Of a stretch of DNA of 64,000 nt, positions 10,743 through 23,589 are shown one piece after another (position 1 is the stretch's first letter; each line of letters opens with the position of its first letter). Made by a program: the position numbers and the translations under genes. Location of the stretch: assembly GCA_037043455.1 (NCBI GenBank), contig JAWPHD010000087.1:186001-250000 (forward strand), given 5' to 3'. Origin of the DNA: Cyrtodaria siliqua (Eukaryota; Mollusca; Bivalvia; Adapedonta; Hiatellidae). The notes below the pieces were generated by a model that saw nothing but the letters and a program-made list of their open reading frames with translations, had not been told where the DNA came from and did not search any database.

Positions 10743-13478
10743 TAGTTTACCACCACTAATTACATGTAAGCCTCCGAGGTGTAGTCGAATGTAGTTCCTA
10801 TAATAAAAAGTAAACCCTCCATTTTTTATGAAAACGGGCATTATAAGTAGGGGAAAACTGCCCATTTCTATTCGATTTTGTGGTTGTATGTATAAGAAGC
10901 GTATTAATAAGTTTAACTGGATCACTGATGAACATTTTCGAAATTTAGACTCTTTGCTTACACTTTGTGAGCAATGAAAACAGTCAATCAATGAAAACAG
11001 CTGTACCCTTGACCTGTTTAGTAAACAAACAAGAACTTTCTTACATGTCTTGTGACCCCACATTTTCTGGTTCTGGTGATTTTTCAAGTGGAAAATTAGT
11101 TTTCTATATGAACATTACACTGCTGCATTATCCATACTTGAGTTGAATTTGCAGCAAACCATTAATATGTGACACGTTAACATTGGTGTCTATAGGGAAA
11201 ATAATTAGTGGTATAATACCTGTTCGGCAATTTCCAAATTTCTCCATTCAAACTCTTTCTTAAATTATTTTGTGGAGTATATTATACTGCACCCTAACGG
11301 GTTGTGGGACCATACAATTTAGGGATTCACGCACGTTGGAGTGTTCAGCTTTATAACATTACACTTGAACGGTAACGTCTGTGTAACATGTGTAACATAT
11401 ATATCCATACACATTATTTGTGAAGCTTTCCTTTAGCGACATGGATGACGTCTGTGAAAGCTGCATTTTCTGTTCGACTTTTATACTTATTTTTATAATA
11501 AATGCGCATTGTTTATTTCAGTGGCACTATGTGTCATTGTTATATGCCAACCACAAATAAACGTTAAATTTTAATTTATTTGCATCGGTATTGTAAGTTG
11601 TTTCATTGAACTGCTGGTTGGCTGATATGCTAACCTAGATGCCATTGCGGTTGAATGCTGTGGTTTATATAGGACCATTTTTTCTCATTTAAGAGTAAAT
11701 TCAATAATGTGTGTATGGTCTAAGGGTATCGATATAACTGGCCTGCTATACAATATATCAAGATGACTAATTACAGGAAGAAAGATTAAGTGAAATGAGA
11801 AGAAAAGCATGAGCACGTGTTTTGTTCTTATAAAGTATCGAACAGTCAAGTAAACATTTGGACTATTATATGATTTATATAAAGATTAACAATTATAGTG
11901 AAAAGGATTTAAATCTGATTTCAACATGTATTGTAGGTTCCCCAATTCTAAATATATTATGATACAAGAAAGGGATCCCTTGCACGGGTTTAATTGTCTG
12001 TATAATTATTCGTATTCACTTCTTATTTGATAGCTCCAGTCTGTGTTTTTAATTAAGACCATTCCATTTAGGTGACAAAGCGGTATTTTGGGGAAAATGA
12101 CTGATCAACAGCCGGACATTGTAAACCCTAATCAACTGTCGTGCTTAGCGGGTTAATTTAAAGGGTTAATAGGAATATAGTCAAACTGTCTGAGTTGCCT
12201 ATTGTTTCAAGTCATATGGATGGTACTGTCTTTTTTCGAAGGAAAACAAGGTTTAGATAACTAACCATTGTTAACGTAATACATACAGGCGGCAAATTGG
12301 TGAACCTGTGATAACACCTATCGAATCTGCACCATATTATTGTAATATTATTATTGGCACATATTCCATTAGGACAAATGTTAAAGGTCAAATAGAAATC
12401 ATAAATAAAAAAAGAACGAAAACGAACATCTATTTTTTAAATTTTTATTTATTTTTAAGTTCGACGACATATTGTGCTGTATGTTTTGCCAAATGTATTA
12501 ATGGCAAGTATTTAATGGTCTTATGAAGCTCAAATTGTGCATAATTTACAGTATTTTAAATAGTTCGATATAACTATGATTTGACAATCTGCATTGATGT
12601 CTGTTTGTGCCTTTTGATTGAATTATGTGCCGTTTATATATATATATATTCTTGTCAATAAATTGTTGAAGTCTGATCAGTCTATGTTATACAGCAATTA
12701 TAGCCATCTACTTTATGCATTGCATTATAGGCATACTATAAGTGTGCAGTGTCTGAGCACCGACCATTATAAGAAACATTTAAAGTTCTCCAGCCATGTT
12801 TTGTTTCATGAATATGTTTATGTTTATTTAAATCGAAATCAATACACAACAAAGATATTTACAATTCACACATTGCAATATCTGTGAAAATCGAGAATAA
12901 GATTTTATTTGATGACGTAGAAATCTTTGAACAGGTTAATTAATCCACAGGTAAATGTATTTATCAATTATCTGGCAATAGTTGTGCAGCTATACAATTC
13001 AGATTTACCTCATTTCCCCGTGCATACACGCAGTGGTAAAAGTTGTATCTACGTCATGCAAATAATATTTATTGTTGCATACAACTTAGTAACGGTTTGT
13101 TTTAAATGTATGTTTCTCCCCAGGACTATCAAGAAATGTTCATATGATGTTTAAGAGTTAAATTTGTTAATTGATAATACTACAAAACCATTCATCTTTA
13201 AACGCAACGGTAGTCTGGTATATTTTAAGAGACAAGACAAAAATTAGATCCATTAATAACACTAATAAATTTATGGAAAAATATGTATAACGTGAATGTT
13301 ACATATTTGTTTGTTGCCCTCTTTGTCAATCAGTTCGCTAGTTTATTTCAATTAGTTTCCTGATCTTACCCAACCAGCCTTTGGTCTGTTTTGCCTAAAG
13401 CAGGAAACTTTTGAAGATTTCCCCACTATAAAGGCATTGAATGCTGTTAAATTGCTCATCAGCGCATTGTTTAGATTA
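10743..13478. other. Gene-free stretch, 2.7 kb
   Basis: Contains a family A terminal scrap near 11459-11490 (TTTTCTGTTCGACTTTTATA) and a short TA run near 12637. Open frames of 70-115 codons occur but none is recognisable. Confidence 0.4.
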
Positions 13479-13545
13479 TTTCAAGTAGGTATAAATGTCA
13501 ACGGGAAATTTAGCATTCACAGGAAACAGTCAACCATACAATCCC
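13479..13545 (+). repeat. Dispersed repeat family A fragment
   Basis: The 5' part only: GTATAAATGTCAACGGGAAA followed by TAGCATTCAC and AGTCAACCATACAA. Confidence 0.5.
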
Positions 13546-13659
13546 TGTTGGATGTAATGCCACCCGACATAATGAGAGGAATACTAGGGAATTCAGGAAT
13601 ACTGTCCTACTCTTACCAACGATACCATTCCGATGGTTCTTTAACGTGCTCCGAATTTG

Positions 13660-13960
13660 AATGAATGAATGAATGGTGTTTTACAGCACGTCGACACATA
13701 AATAGGTCATATTGTGCGCAAAAAGTGTTGAAAATGAAGAAATGAAGTATTAATTAAAAATTAATGTAAATATATAAAGATAAAACTATCAAAAAATAAG
13801 GGATGATAAGGTGTAATATAAACTATGTATGTAAATCAATTAACGTGCTCCGAGGATAGACACTGCACCACATGGTGTCTTGAAGGAGACTTGAACCTGG
13901 ATCCCCCGTTTACAAGTCCACTGCTCTATACAATGTGCTACTCCAGCACCATCACTATTT
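13660..13960 (-). repeat. tRNA-derived SINE
   Basis: Read on the minus strand, the head (about 13955-13870) is tRNA-like with a good B-box (GGTTCAAGTCTCC) and a damaged A-box. The body follows, and the end is a (CATT)n tail, seen on the plus strand as GAATGAATGAATG at 13660-13674. A (CATT)n-type tail is common in invertebrate SINEs. A short direct repeat TTAACGTGCTCCGA occurs near 13641 and again near 13842. Confidence 0.6.
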
Positions 13961-14871
13961 AATCAATTGTCAAGAACCATAAATAATTTTCCCAGTATTT
14001 ACCGACCCATCCTCCTTGAATATTTTGTCATCCCCATCTTTTACCTATTGAAGTCTACTTTTGACGAAAGACTCCGCTGGAAAAATAACATCAATTACTC
14101 CCTTACTTACCTCCTTCATACCCCACTCTCTATGATGTAAGTAGTTTCCATCCTTTCTTATCAATACCCCACCCTTACCTGGATATCCCCACCCAAACGA
14201 AGGAAGGCGACTTCTATCGAAGACCCCACTTCTTTAGACAAATCAGTTATAAAAAATACACGCTCCAAGTATTTTTCTTAAATAGCAATTCCTCCGCCCC
14301 GTCTCTCGGATTTTAGTATATCGGGGATCAGTATAGGATATACCATATATTCATTTTGAATGTATGATATCAAACATTCGAATAAGCAATATTTCCTTTT
14401 AAAATAGGTGCTATCACATACTTCAATAGTCAACCATTGGTGATATCATGCATTCGAATACGTACTATCACATATGTGAGAATATGTGATAGTAGTTTGC
14501 AGTAAAACACAAATATTGTTAAAATCACAGATATGTTGGTATTGTTTCATGTGTATATTTCAAAGTAATAAGGGAGATTATGCTTGACTTTCAATTACAA
14601 CTTAGACTTTCAAAGAGGGGCTATCAAAGACAGTCAGTAATTGATAATTTCGCATTATTTCTTCATATTCTTGTCCTTTTGTTATATTTGTAAGTTTCTT
14701 GGATATCTTTAACTTTTTAAAATGCAAATGTTCCTGTCTACGTAGTATATGACTTCTATCATTGTGATATAAAGATATACGTTTTGAGTTATGATGGGTA
14801 AGCAAGCCCATTGTGTTATTGCTACATCACCTCTTTAGTAAATTTACAGATATCTATATTTTATATTTTAA
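13961..14871. other. Gene-free stretch with local hairpins
   Basis: The only clear structure is a perfect 13-bp hairpin at 14463-14494 (TACTATCACATAT / ATATGTGATAGTA, 6-nt loop) beside smaller repeats of GATATCA and CATTCGAATA. Confidence 0.45.
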
Positions 14872-15109
14872 CAAGAGGCCCAAGAGGGCCTTTATCGCTA
14901 TACTGTCTATATGGTGTCCATAGTAGGGTGGGGGTTGGTTGGTGTGGTTGTGGGGTGGGTGAGGGGGGGGGGGCGGGTTGGGATACAAGGATTGTGTGTC
15001 AGATATGGCAATATCGAACTAGTTTTATATAAACTGTCTTCAATTATCAAGATATTGAGGAGGGATGTATTAAGCTCAAGTTTGACTGGCTTTAAAACAA
15101 ATCAATTTT

Positions 15110-16235
15110 CACATGTGACCCAGGGGCGGGGCCAAATTTGACCACAGGGTCACCATTTGAACAAACTTGGTAGAGGTCCATAAGCTGAGTGTAAATACAA
15201 TATATATTAAACAGTTGCGTCGTGTAATTTCAGAAGAAGATTTTTTAAAGTTTGTCCCTAGTCTATATAAAACATGTGACCCCGGGGATAGGGCCAATTT
15301 TGACTTCAGGGTCACCATTAGAACAAACTTGGTAGAGGACCATAAGGTGATGGTAAATACAACATATTAAGCCTATGGCTCTTGTAGTTTCAGAGACGAA
15401 GATTTGTTTTAAAGTTTTTTACTATATAAAACATGTGACCCCTGGGGTGAAGCCAAATTTGACCCCATGGTCACCATTCAAACAGCTTCATAGAGGACCA
15501 TAAGCTGAGTGTAAATAAAAAATATTAAACCTTTGACTCTTGTAGTTTCAGAGAAGAAGATTTTTTAAAGTTTTTCCCTATATATAAGTCTATATAAAAC
15601 TGTGACCCACTGGGGCGGGGCCAAATTAGACCCCAGGGTCACCATTTGAACAATGGTTTTAGAGTAACATAAGCTGATAATAAATACAAAATATTAAACC
15701 TTTAGCCCCTGTAGTTTCAGAGAAGTTTTTTTTAAGTTTTTCCCTGTATCAGTCTATGTAAAACTGTGATCCCTGGGTTGGTGTTAAATTTGACCCTAGG
15801 TCACCTAAGCTAATGCTAAATACAAAATATTAATCCTTTGGCTCTTACAGTTTCAGAGAAGAAGATTTTTTAAGTTTTGCCTATATAAGTCTATGTAAAA
15901 CTGTTACCACTGGTGCCGGGCCAAATTTGAGCCCAGGTTCACCATTTGAACAAACTTGGTAGAGGATCCATAAGCTGATAATACATAAAACATTTTAACC
16001 TTTATCTTTTGTAGTTTCATAGAAGAATGTTCTTGAAGTTCTTCCTTATAACTCTATGTAAAACTGATCCAACAAGGGCCCATAAGCTCCCACTTACAGA
16101 AATTCTTATAAGAAAAGCTGATAATAAATAAAAAATATTAACTTTTATCTATTGTAGTTTCATAGAAAAAGATTTTGAAGTTTTTCCCTATAAATATATG
16201 TAAGACTGATCCAGCAAGGGCCACTAAGCTCCCAA
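15110..16235 (+). repeat. Tandem array, about 160-bp monomer
   Basis: About seven or eight monomers begin at roughly 15113, 15274, 15433, 15600, 15764, 15900, 16064 and 16204. Recurrent strings are TGTGACCCC, GGGCGGGGCCAAATTTGACC, AGGGTCACCATTTGAAC, TTGGTAGAGGACCATAAGC and TGTAGTTTCAGAGAAGAAGA. Later monomers are more decayed and lose the GC-rich core. Open frames in this array are by-products of the repeat. Confidence 0.85.
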
Positions 16236-16409
16236 TTAAAGAAAAAAGAACCAAGGTTTCTTATGAGAAAAAAATAAAACAATAAAGATATAATAAAAAG
16301 AATTAATAATAAAAAAAATTAATAATAAAAAGTTGAACCCACTGATGGAAAAAAAAAAAAATGCCTCCAATGAGATCTGAACCCTGGGGTTTCCAGTGTA
16401 CATTACTAA

Positions 16410-17540
16410 ATATTGAAAAAGGACCATAACCATAACTCCGGTGTTACAGGTTCAATCTGGCTAGTTTTCAAATCCGTCCGAGCTTTCATCTGGCCAAGTT
16501 TGGGAAATATCGAATACAAAATGAAGGCCCTAGAGTGTTCACAAGGCTGAACATTGCATTTTTAATAATTCAAAGGCATATTACTCCGGTGTTCTTGGTC
16601 CAATATAGCTGGTTTTTGAACTAGTCCGAGCGTTCATTAATATTAACGGAACAGAACAGAACAGAACATATTCTTTATTTATGACTTAAACAAATGTTTC
16701 TCGTCATATAAATACATATTACATTTGTTTATATGTGACAGGTCAATGCAATTTTTACATTAAACAATGAAAACGTACAAACACACAATCATACATACTA
16801 TACACTCATACAACTCACCCATTCACTCTGACGCCCAATATGTCTCACACATTCACTTTGGATCACGTATTTACCCTGTTATAATAGTTTCATGTTACTA
16901 TTTTTTAGTTTTAATAGTTTACATGTCATGTCCAATGAGGATGAACATACATTTTTACTCATTATACATTGCAGTAATATTAACAATATGTGCAAATTTG
17001 GTAAAGATCAAATACTAAATGAATGTGCTAGAGTGTTCACAAGGCAGAAAATTGCATTTTTCAGAAAAAACAATAGCCATAACTCTGGTGTTACTGACCC
17101 AGTTTAGCTGGTTTTCGAACGTGTCCAAGCTTTTATTGGTATTAACAATCTGTGCAAGATGGGTAAAGATCAAATAATAAATGAAGGTGCTAGAGGGTTC
17201 ACAAAGCAGAACATGGCATTTTTCAGAAAAAAACAAGGGCCATAACTCCGGTGTTACTGACTTGATTTGACTGGTATTCGCAATTGTCCGAGCTTTCATT
17301 AATATTAACAATCTATGCAAGTTTAGTAAAGATCAAATAATGAATGAAGGTGCTAGAGTGTTCACAATGCTTAATATGGCATTTTTCAGCAAAACAAGGG
17401 CTATAACTCCGGTGAAATTAATCCGATCTGGCTGGTTTTCAAACTTTTTCGAGCTTGTATCAATATAAAGATACTGGCAAAGTTTCATAAAGATCCGAAT
17501 AATAATGAAGACCCTAGAGTGTTCACAAGCCAAACGTTAA
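16410..17540 (+). repeat. Tandem array, about 150-170-bp monomer, interrupted
   Basis: Monomers are marked by CCATAACTCCGGTGTTAC near 16427, 16572, 17070, 17228 and 17398. The partner strings are GTCCGAGCTTTCATTAATAT and GTGCTAGAGTGTTCACAA. The interval between the second and third markers is lengthened by an insertion at 16648-16974. Confidence 0.85.
16648..16974 (-). mobile_element. Short retroposon inserted in array, 10-bp target duplication
   Basis: TAATATTAAC occurs on both sides (16638-16647 and 16975-16984), in a string that is continuous in neighbouring monomers, so it is a target-site duplication. The left edge is GGAACAGAACAGAACAGAAC; on the minus strand this is a (TTCTG)n tail following AATAAAGAATATG, typical of a LINE or SINE 3' end. 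No coding frame was recognised, so this is a 5'-truncated LINE or a SINE. Confidence 0.7.
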
Positions 17541-17568
17541 CGGACGGACGACAGACGGACGGACGCCG

Positions 17569-18299
17569 GACAGCTCGTCTTCCCATAAAAATATAATATG
17601 TGTCCTTTTATAATCGATGATGAATGAAACTCGGAATATTATGAATATGCATAATATAGGTGACCGATTTGGAAATGTGTTCTGATGCATGTGTAAGTAT
17701 TGCAACTACTGTATTAAAGGTTTACCCCACGTATGGCCTTTTACCTTCAGGTCGTAACGGGATCGGCAGTCTCTTGCAACTATAACATGGTGTGCCTACG
17801 CCCTACTTGTCTAGCTGAGCTACAATACTAAGAAAAGTCCGATGCCTTTCGTTGTTCTTTTGTTTTGTTTTATCTTGCGCTATGGTATTAGTGATACTAA
17901 TTATGCATATTCTTATCCTGTGTTATTTTTGTAAGTTTGTTTGCTTATGCTGATTTTTTAAAAAATATACAACATCCTATTTCACAAAATAGCAAGTTAC
18001 ATTAAGACACACATATCACTTAGACTATATATAAATGACCGTTTAGGAGATGTGTATTTCAAAATTTCATTTAAACATTTTTTATACATAGTAATAAATA
18101 CCAATAGTTTATTATCTAAACATTAAGTAAGCTGTTTTCATATAAAAAAACGAGATAGTTTATCAATATGGATGGAGTAATTATAGTCCATGCAAGAGTG
18201 TAACTTGTTATCTCCCCTGTTTTATATGGTCTGGCCCAGTGTGTAGTAACTTCTACATCACCCCTGTATGACATCTAAGGACATTGAACTTACAAATAA
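17569..18299. other. Gene-free stretch
   Basis: Nothing was recognised after the GACGG tail of composite element 1. Confidence 0.4.
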
Positions 18300-18745
18300 A
18301 ACAGCATTTATCCTTCAGAATCGTAAGAGAATTAAACCCGAAATGTATGGCGTTTCTGTACTTCATCTTCCGGACTAACAAATGTTATCCCTTCAAAATG
18401 TCGTTATTGATAGAATACGTGTTCGGCCTTAGCAGGTGTGCAAACTTCGGATGTAATATGTTGTAATCTCTTTACATTAAATACAGTACTAAGATGTCTC
18501 AAATTTTCAAAGCGGAGCTTAAATATTCATGAATTTCATGTTACAAAGTGTACTCTGAATGTACTGTGAATAAAAGGTCTAAAACAGTACAGTTTTGTCC
18601 GTTCGCTAACTACCTGCAACCATTTTTTTTACAAAAACTCTTCGGATTTCTCTGGAATATTACGTGGAATTAAGTGTGCAGGATATAAATTGTATAGCTG
18701 AAATACCCGGGTTGCGTTTTTACTTTCCTTTAATATATAACGCAG
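18300..18745 (+). repeat. Dispersed repeat family B, copy 2
   Basis: Matches copy 1 from the AGCAGGTGTGCAAACTTCGG region to GGAATATTACGTGGAATTAA, and matches copy 3 further on to GAAATACCCGGGTTGCG. The 5' third is poorly conserved. Confidence 0.65.
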
Positions 18746-19349
18746 GAAAAAATAAAGCACAACAGTTTCATACGCATTTCTGTTTATTCTCATAAAACAA
18801 TCCAACTTTCTTCTAAAGAAATGACGTTGAAGTCAAAGATTATCGAGATATTTATATACATTTTGATTTGTTTATACTGACACCTGCGAGCATGATATTT
18901 TTAATAGTTATTAATAGTTGCAATTCAATTGCTGACTACTTTAACTTAGTTTGTCTACCTCAGACTTTAAATAATACCCATTGTTGAGTGAAGACAAGTT
19001 TTAACCCAGTAAATGAAAACACTTTACTGACGGTCCGTATTACCAACGTGCTTGCATTCTTCACCAAAAAAAGTTTCTACGTAAAATGGTCAGTATATAT
19101 ATGAAAACAGTAAATATATATTATATCACAATATAACTTACACAAGCCATTATGCAATCATGTGTAATGAGAAGGTGTTAACAACTGTACATAGAGACGT
19201 ACATACAACTTTACATTGCGCACGTACACTAGTTGTTCAAAAAATACAGTTATATTCTATAACAGTTCATTTCTTAATTTAAAAGCTTTATAAATAATTA
19301 TATAAAATTTACGAATTCTAACTTTATTTGTTGAGTTAATTAATTCTAT
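18746..19349. other. Gene-free stretch
   Basis: No feature was recognised. Confidence 0.4.
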
Positions 19350-20700
19350 ACATTTAATCATGTTAGGAAATACATTTAATCATGTTAGGAAGTTTCCAAA
19401 AACATTTAGATATATATTAATTCCTTAACTCCGGAAAGCTTTCACACTCTAATACAAAATGAAATTCATCTTATAACACTCTACAAAGATCACAAAGACC
19501 ACACTTTCTCTCGTTAACAGGTATTCTAATAGGTTTATCCCATCTGCCAGATTAAATTGTTAATCTATGAGATGAAACTCTTAGTTTTGTAATTGATTTA
19601 GAAAATTTGTACACACATATTTTCTAAATATGGTTGAAATTGAAAAATTGCATACTGTTGTAGAAAACAGATCTGCTTGAGCTCTGCAACATATGATTCC
19701 AATTTTGAATAAAATGATCATTCAAGCTTTGTTTAATAATGTTAATAAATATCTTTTCATTTCCAACGTCTTGATGGAGCCATACATAATAAAAACCTAG
19801 TGAAGCTAATAAATGTTTAACAGGTGATGCCCAGTTGGATACAATTCCAAGTCACTTAACATCATATTATACCCAATTATAACATATATTCTCAGCAAAA
19901 ATAAAAAGTAACCACTTTGTTCTCCTGTAAAATATGAGACTGTAAGAAAGAACTAACAGTTGTAGCAGGGTTTTCTTTTAATAACATCTTTGTTCGATGT
20001 TCACACAAAATTTCATCGAAATATACGGAAAGTTTAAAAAATAAATCAAACTTTAAAAACATAGGTGTGAAAACGAAATTAACAAAACTTAACAAAAGTA
20101 AAGATTAGCGACAATAGCACAGATTTAGCAAGAAATATAAAAAGGTCGGACAGGGAAAGTAGCATTCAAGGAGGACAGTCAACCACAAAACACAGAAACA
20201 AATACGCAAACAGACAAACAAAAACTGAAGGCAAAAGTAATAATAAATGCAAACGACATCACAAACACGAAAGGGTTGACAATAGGGCTACCGCCTTGGA
20301 AAGGTCAGTGGCAATGTAGGCCACTGGGGGTTTCGTTCTGCTCATATATTTCATTAAAATATAAAACATCATCATCAGCAGTGAAAAATATATCCTCTGG
20401 ATCATTTTTAGCTATACAATATTGTTGAAAGGATGACAGAGATACATTTGGTGATTTTATTCCTGCATTTTCTTTAACATACGCCAATATAATTTAGCAG
20501 TTTTATATCTGGCTTTCAGAAATAAAGAAGTCTTATCTCTATCATACAATGTTTTGTATTTTCTTATGACTGATTTGTAATTCTATCTAGCCCTTACCAT
20601 ATTAATTCTGTTAACTCGCTTTTATCGTCCCTATACTTATCTAGCATGTACAAAAAATCAAACATTATACCAAGGATTTTCGTTTTTGTTACAAAATCCT
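19350..20700 (-). pseudogene. Non-LTR retrotransposon remnant with core deleted
   Basis: On the minus strand the 5'-most part (about 20580-20310) encodes FLKARYKTAKLYW and then ENAGIKSPNVSLSSFQQY and FFTADDDVLYFNEIYEQNE, like the linker between endonuclease and reverse transcriptase in animal LINEs. The 3' part (about 19620-19380) encodes KLRVSSHRLTI, an interrupting stop, SGRWDKPIRIPVNERKCGLC and DEFHFVLEC, the C-terminal zinc-knuckle region. The reverse-transcriptase core that should lie between is missing, and a family A repeat (20140-20335) sits in the gap. In-frame stops are present. It is related to, but diverged from, the fragment at 8.7-9.7 kb. Confidence 0.7.
20140..20335 (+). repeat. 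Dispersed repeat family A, copy inside LINE remnant
   Basis: Near-identical sub-type to copy 2: CGGACAGGGAAAGTAGCATT through GTAGGCCACTGGGGGTTT, truncated before the GTGCACC block. It splits the LINE remnant, so it may be younger than the LINE. Confidence 0.8.
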
Positions 20701-21127
20701 GATGTTTGAACGTCGTTAAAAAAGGTTTCGTTTGAACAACGGTGAAGACACATCATCAATAATTGCATTAACATCTGTTGGATACATCTAATACATGTAA
20801 CCAAAACTTTTCGAAATGTGACCTTTCACATGTTACGGTCACTGGATGTACTTGTACACAGTTTGATGTTGCTATAATGGCTATAGTTGTGTTATTCTAA
20901 GCACTCTGTCTGTATATAACGAATAAAAACCTGATAAATAGTTTCGGACGAGAAGGCACTAAATTAAAATGGTAATACAATCTTCTGAATAGTACCTGTG
21001 GTCGCCTTATTATTGAAAACATCGAGGATGACAAAGTCATAGAATATACAGTTTACGTACTAGGCCGAAACTGCGAAAGAGATGACATTCAGGGTAATAC
21101 GTGTGAGTCACTTTAATACTACTAAAA
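20701..21127. other. Gene-free stretch
   Basis: No feature was recognised. Confidence 0.4.
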
Positions 21128-21660
21128 GTAGATATAAAGGTCGAACAGAAAATGGATCATTCAAGGATGACATTCAACCACAAACACGTGCAGAAACAGC
21201 AACATTTTGTGCCATTGACCGTTCCAAATCGGTAGCCCTATTGTCAACCCGTTTATGTTTGTGATGTCATAACTTGGCTTTTATTCATCGTTATAGTTGT
21301 TGTTTGTTTATGTGTGAGCTTGTGGGCGACTGTTGTCCTTGAATGTTACATTTCCAGTTCGATGTTTATATCTACTGTTACACAGATGTAAAAGGCAAGA
21401 TATGACATCACAAACATAAGAAAGGTTGACAATAGGGCTACCGTCTTGGAACGGTCAGTGGCGAAAAGGCCGCTGGGGGTATAAACCGGGTTCTAGGGTA
21501 AACCAAACGTCACTCTTACCGTACTGTCATCCCAATAAAATGGGACAGTGTAAATAAAGATATCCCAGCCAGATTATATTTTCAAATAAAAAAAGTAGCA
21601 TTTGAGGTTGTCTGTGGTCCTTGAATGCTACATTTCCTGTTCGACTTTTATATATATTTT
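21128..21660. repeat. Family A cluster in alternating orientation
   Basis: Four family A pieces abut: plus (21128-21202), minus (21205-21375), plus (21383-21575) and minus (21598-21660). The first two are head-to-head, sharing TCGAACAGAAAATG and the reverse complement of CATTTCCAGTTCGA, and so form a long imperfect palindrome. The third is a good copy of the 3' half (GGTTCTAGGG, ATCCCAATAAAATGGGA). Confidence 0.75.
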
Positions 21661-22330
21661 CAAAACATTTTTATTTTAAATTTTTTCATCATGAACTATG
21701 GAGAACATGTTTTACAAATTAGAAACTTGAACAAACTAGGTAGCGTGTCATATTCTGTTCACTTGATCCTTTGATGCGTATTTAATAGGTGTATATGGCT
21801 TGTGTACCACCCATTATATTTATTAAAAAAGAGGCACAAGAGGGCCTGTATCGATCTACCGGCTGTATCAGTGTCCGAGGTTGGTGGTGGTATTGTTTTG
21901 GGGGTTGTGTGGGGTGGGGGGGGGGGGGGGAGGGGGGTCTGGGGCGCGTGGATTGGATGGCATGTCAGATGTGGCAGTATAAAACTCATTTTTATAATGT
22001 GTCCACACCACACTGTCTTCTGTAATCAAGATAATGGCATTAAAAACAAAGAGGGGGCATTGCGTGGGTGAGGAGTCGTTACAATGCCAAATAATTTTGA
22101 GATTTTCAATAATTCAAGGCCCATACATTTGGGTTTTTGAAGAACCTGTCCAAGGCTTATGGATGCTTTGTAAGTGTGGTTGAGATCGGATAACAAATGA
22201 AGGCGCTAAAGTGACCACAAGGCAAAACTATGCATTTTTTGCCTATTCAAGTGCAGATAACTTCGCTATTAGCGACAGAATCTGGCCGGTTCAAGAGCTC
22301 GTCATCTGAGATCTTATGCATATATATCAA

Positions 22331-22785
22331 CTGTTTAAAAATGGATATAAAAATCGAACAGAAAAGAATCATTCCAGGACGACAGTCAATCACAAACACA
22401 CAGTAAAACAAAGAACAACTATATATAAAGATGAATAAAAAGCAAGAAAAGACATCACAAACACACAAGAGTTGACAATAGGGCTACCGCCGTGGCAAAA
22501 AAGAACGCTGGGGGTTTACACCAGGTTCTAGGGTGCACCAAACCTCACACATACCATACTTCATCCCAATAAAACGGGACAGTGTAAATAAAGAAATCCC
22601 CGCCATGAACTATCCTCTAATCAACAAGGCAGCATTAATAGGCAATATAAGTAAAACACAAAGATGCTCGTGTATATATAAATACAAAAAACAATAGCCT
22701 AGACAGCCACAAAGAAGGTACTCAATGACTTGGCAGAAGACAGAGCATCAAGAAAATAAATCATTGAGGGCACGACCAGATACGT
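22331..22785 (+). repeat. Dispersed repeat family A, near full-length copy
   Basis: One of the longest copies. It runs from ATGGATATAAAAATCGAACA through GGTGCACCAAACCTCACACA to a distal part holding CAATGACTTGGCAGAAGAC and ATTGAGGGCACGACC. The distal part is shared with the copy at 39.5 kb, which fixes the family length at about 450-520 bp. It interrupts the array of composite element 2. Confidence 0.8.
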
Positions 22786-23373
22786 TTGGTTAAGATCAGA
22801 TTAAAATAGAACGGACAACAAAGCACATCTATGCATTTTTGCTAATTCAAGAGCCGATAACTCAGCCAATAGCGGTCAAATCCGACTGGTTTAACAACTC
22901 GTCTGAGATCATATGCATATATAACTACGGTGTAAGCGTGGTTAAGACCAAATGAAAAAAACAGAGCAATACACCTCCCCTACTGGGCATATATTTTAGT
23001 AACAGTGACTTGACCTTGATCACAAATGCAATCCCAAACGTGATCTTCATATAAGCCCCTTAAACACCACGTTTCGGGCCAATAACTCATTCCTAACTAA
23101 TGTTATAGAGCGGAAACCGTTTTACTATTTTAGTAACAGTGAGCTTTACCTTAAACCCAGTGACCCCATTGCAATCCCAGGCTTCATTTTCATATCAGCT
23201 TACTACCCATAAAGTTTGGTGGAGATTGCATGAAAAACGGAGGAGCTACAGTACCCACATAACAAAATTATGCATTTTTGCCAATTCAAGAGCAGATAAC
23301 TCCGCCATTATGTTTTCAATCTGGCTGGTTCAAGAACTCGTCCGAGATCGTATGGATATATATCACTGTGAAA

Positions 23374-23589
23374 AATGTGGAGCGCTGTGATCTAGTGGTA
23401 GAGCGTTGGACCCATGATCCAAAAGTCGTGGGTTCGATTCCCGTCATTGCCATATGCGTTGTGTCCCTGAGCAAGACACTTTATCTGCATTTCTTAGTAC
23501 TGGTTCTACCCAGGAAGACATCGAGAGTGATTCAAATAAGTTCATAGAGCTTTCGTTACAATCGATGTAAAATAAATAAGTTTAAACTA
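23374..23589 (+). repeat. tRNA-derived SINE with 9-bp target duplication
   Basis: ACTGTGAAA flanks the insertion (23365-23373 and 23590-23598). The tRNA-like head has an A-box (TGATCTAGTGGTAGAGC), an anticodon-arm-like GTTGGACCCATGATCCAA and a perfect B-box (GGGTTCGATTCCC). The body contains GTGTCCCTGAGCAAGACACT, the conserved central-domain string of widespread metazoan SINEs. The tail is AT-rich (AAATAAATAAG). The acceptor stem does not pair, so this is a SINE head, not a tRNA gene. Confidence 0.85.

Larger units (their letters stand above)
14872..17568 (+). mobile_element. Composite array element 1: head, G-tract, arrays, GACGG tail
   Basis: The head contains AGGCCCAAGAGGGCC (14874-14888) and is followed by a G-rich tract (about 14926-14985) with several GGG runs and one run of 11 G. 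Two arrays follow: monomers of about 160 bp at 15110-16235, and monomers of about 150-170 bp at about 16410-17540. The unit ends with GGACGGACG-type repeats at 17540-17568. A second element with the same order starts at 21829. Bivalve pearl and Helitron-related elements are known to carry internal arrays of about 160 bp, so I infer a non-autonomous element of that general type. No replicase or Rep/helicase gene is present. Ends and target site could not be fixed from one copy. Confidence 0.55.

Noticed and set aside
14811..15141. Gly-rich plus-strand frames in the G-tract
   Set aside because: Products of the G-run in composite element 1, not conserved in element 2.
23374..23450. True tRNA gene
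   Set aside because: A- and B-boxes and the anticodon arm look good, but the acceptor stem does not pair and the sequence continues into a SINE body with a flanking duplication.
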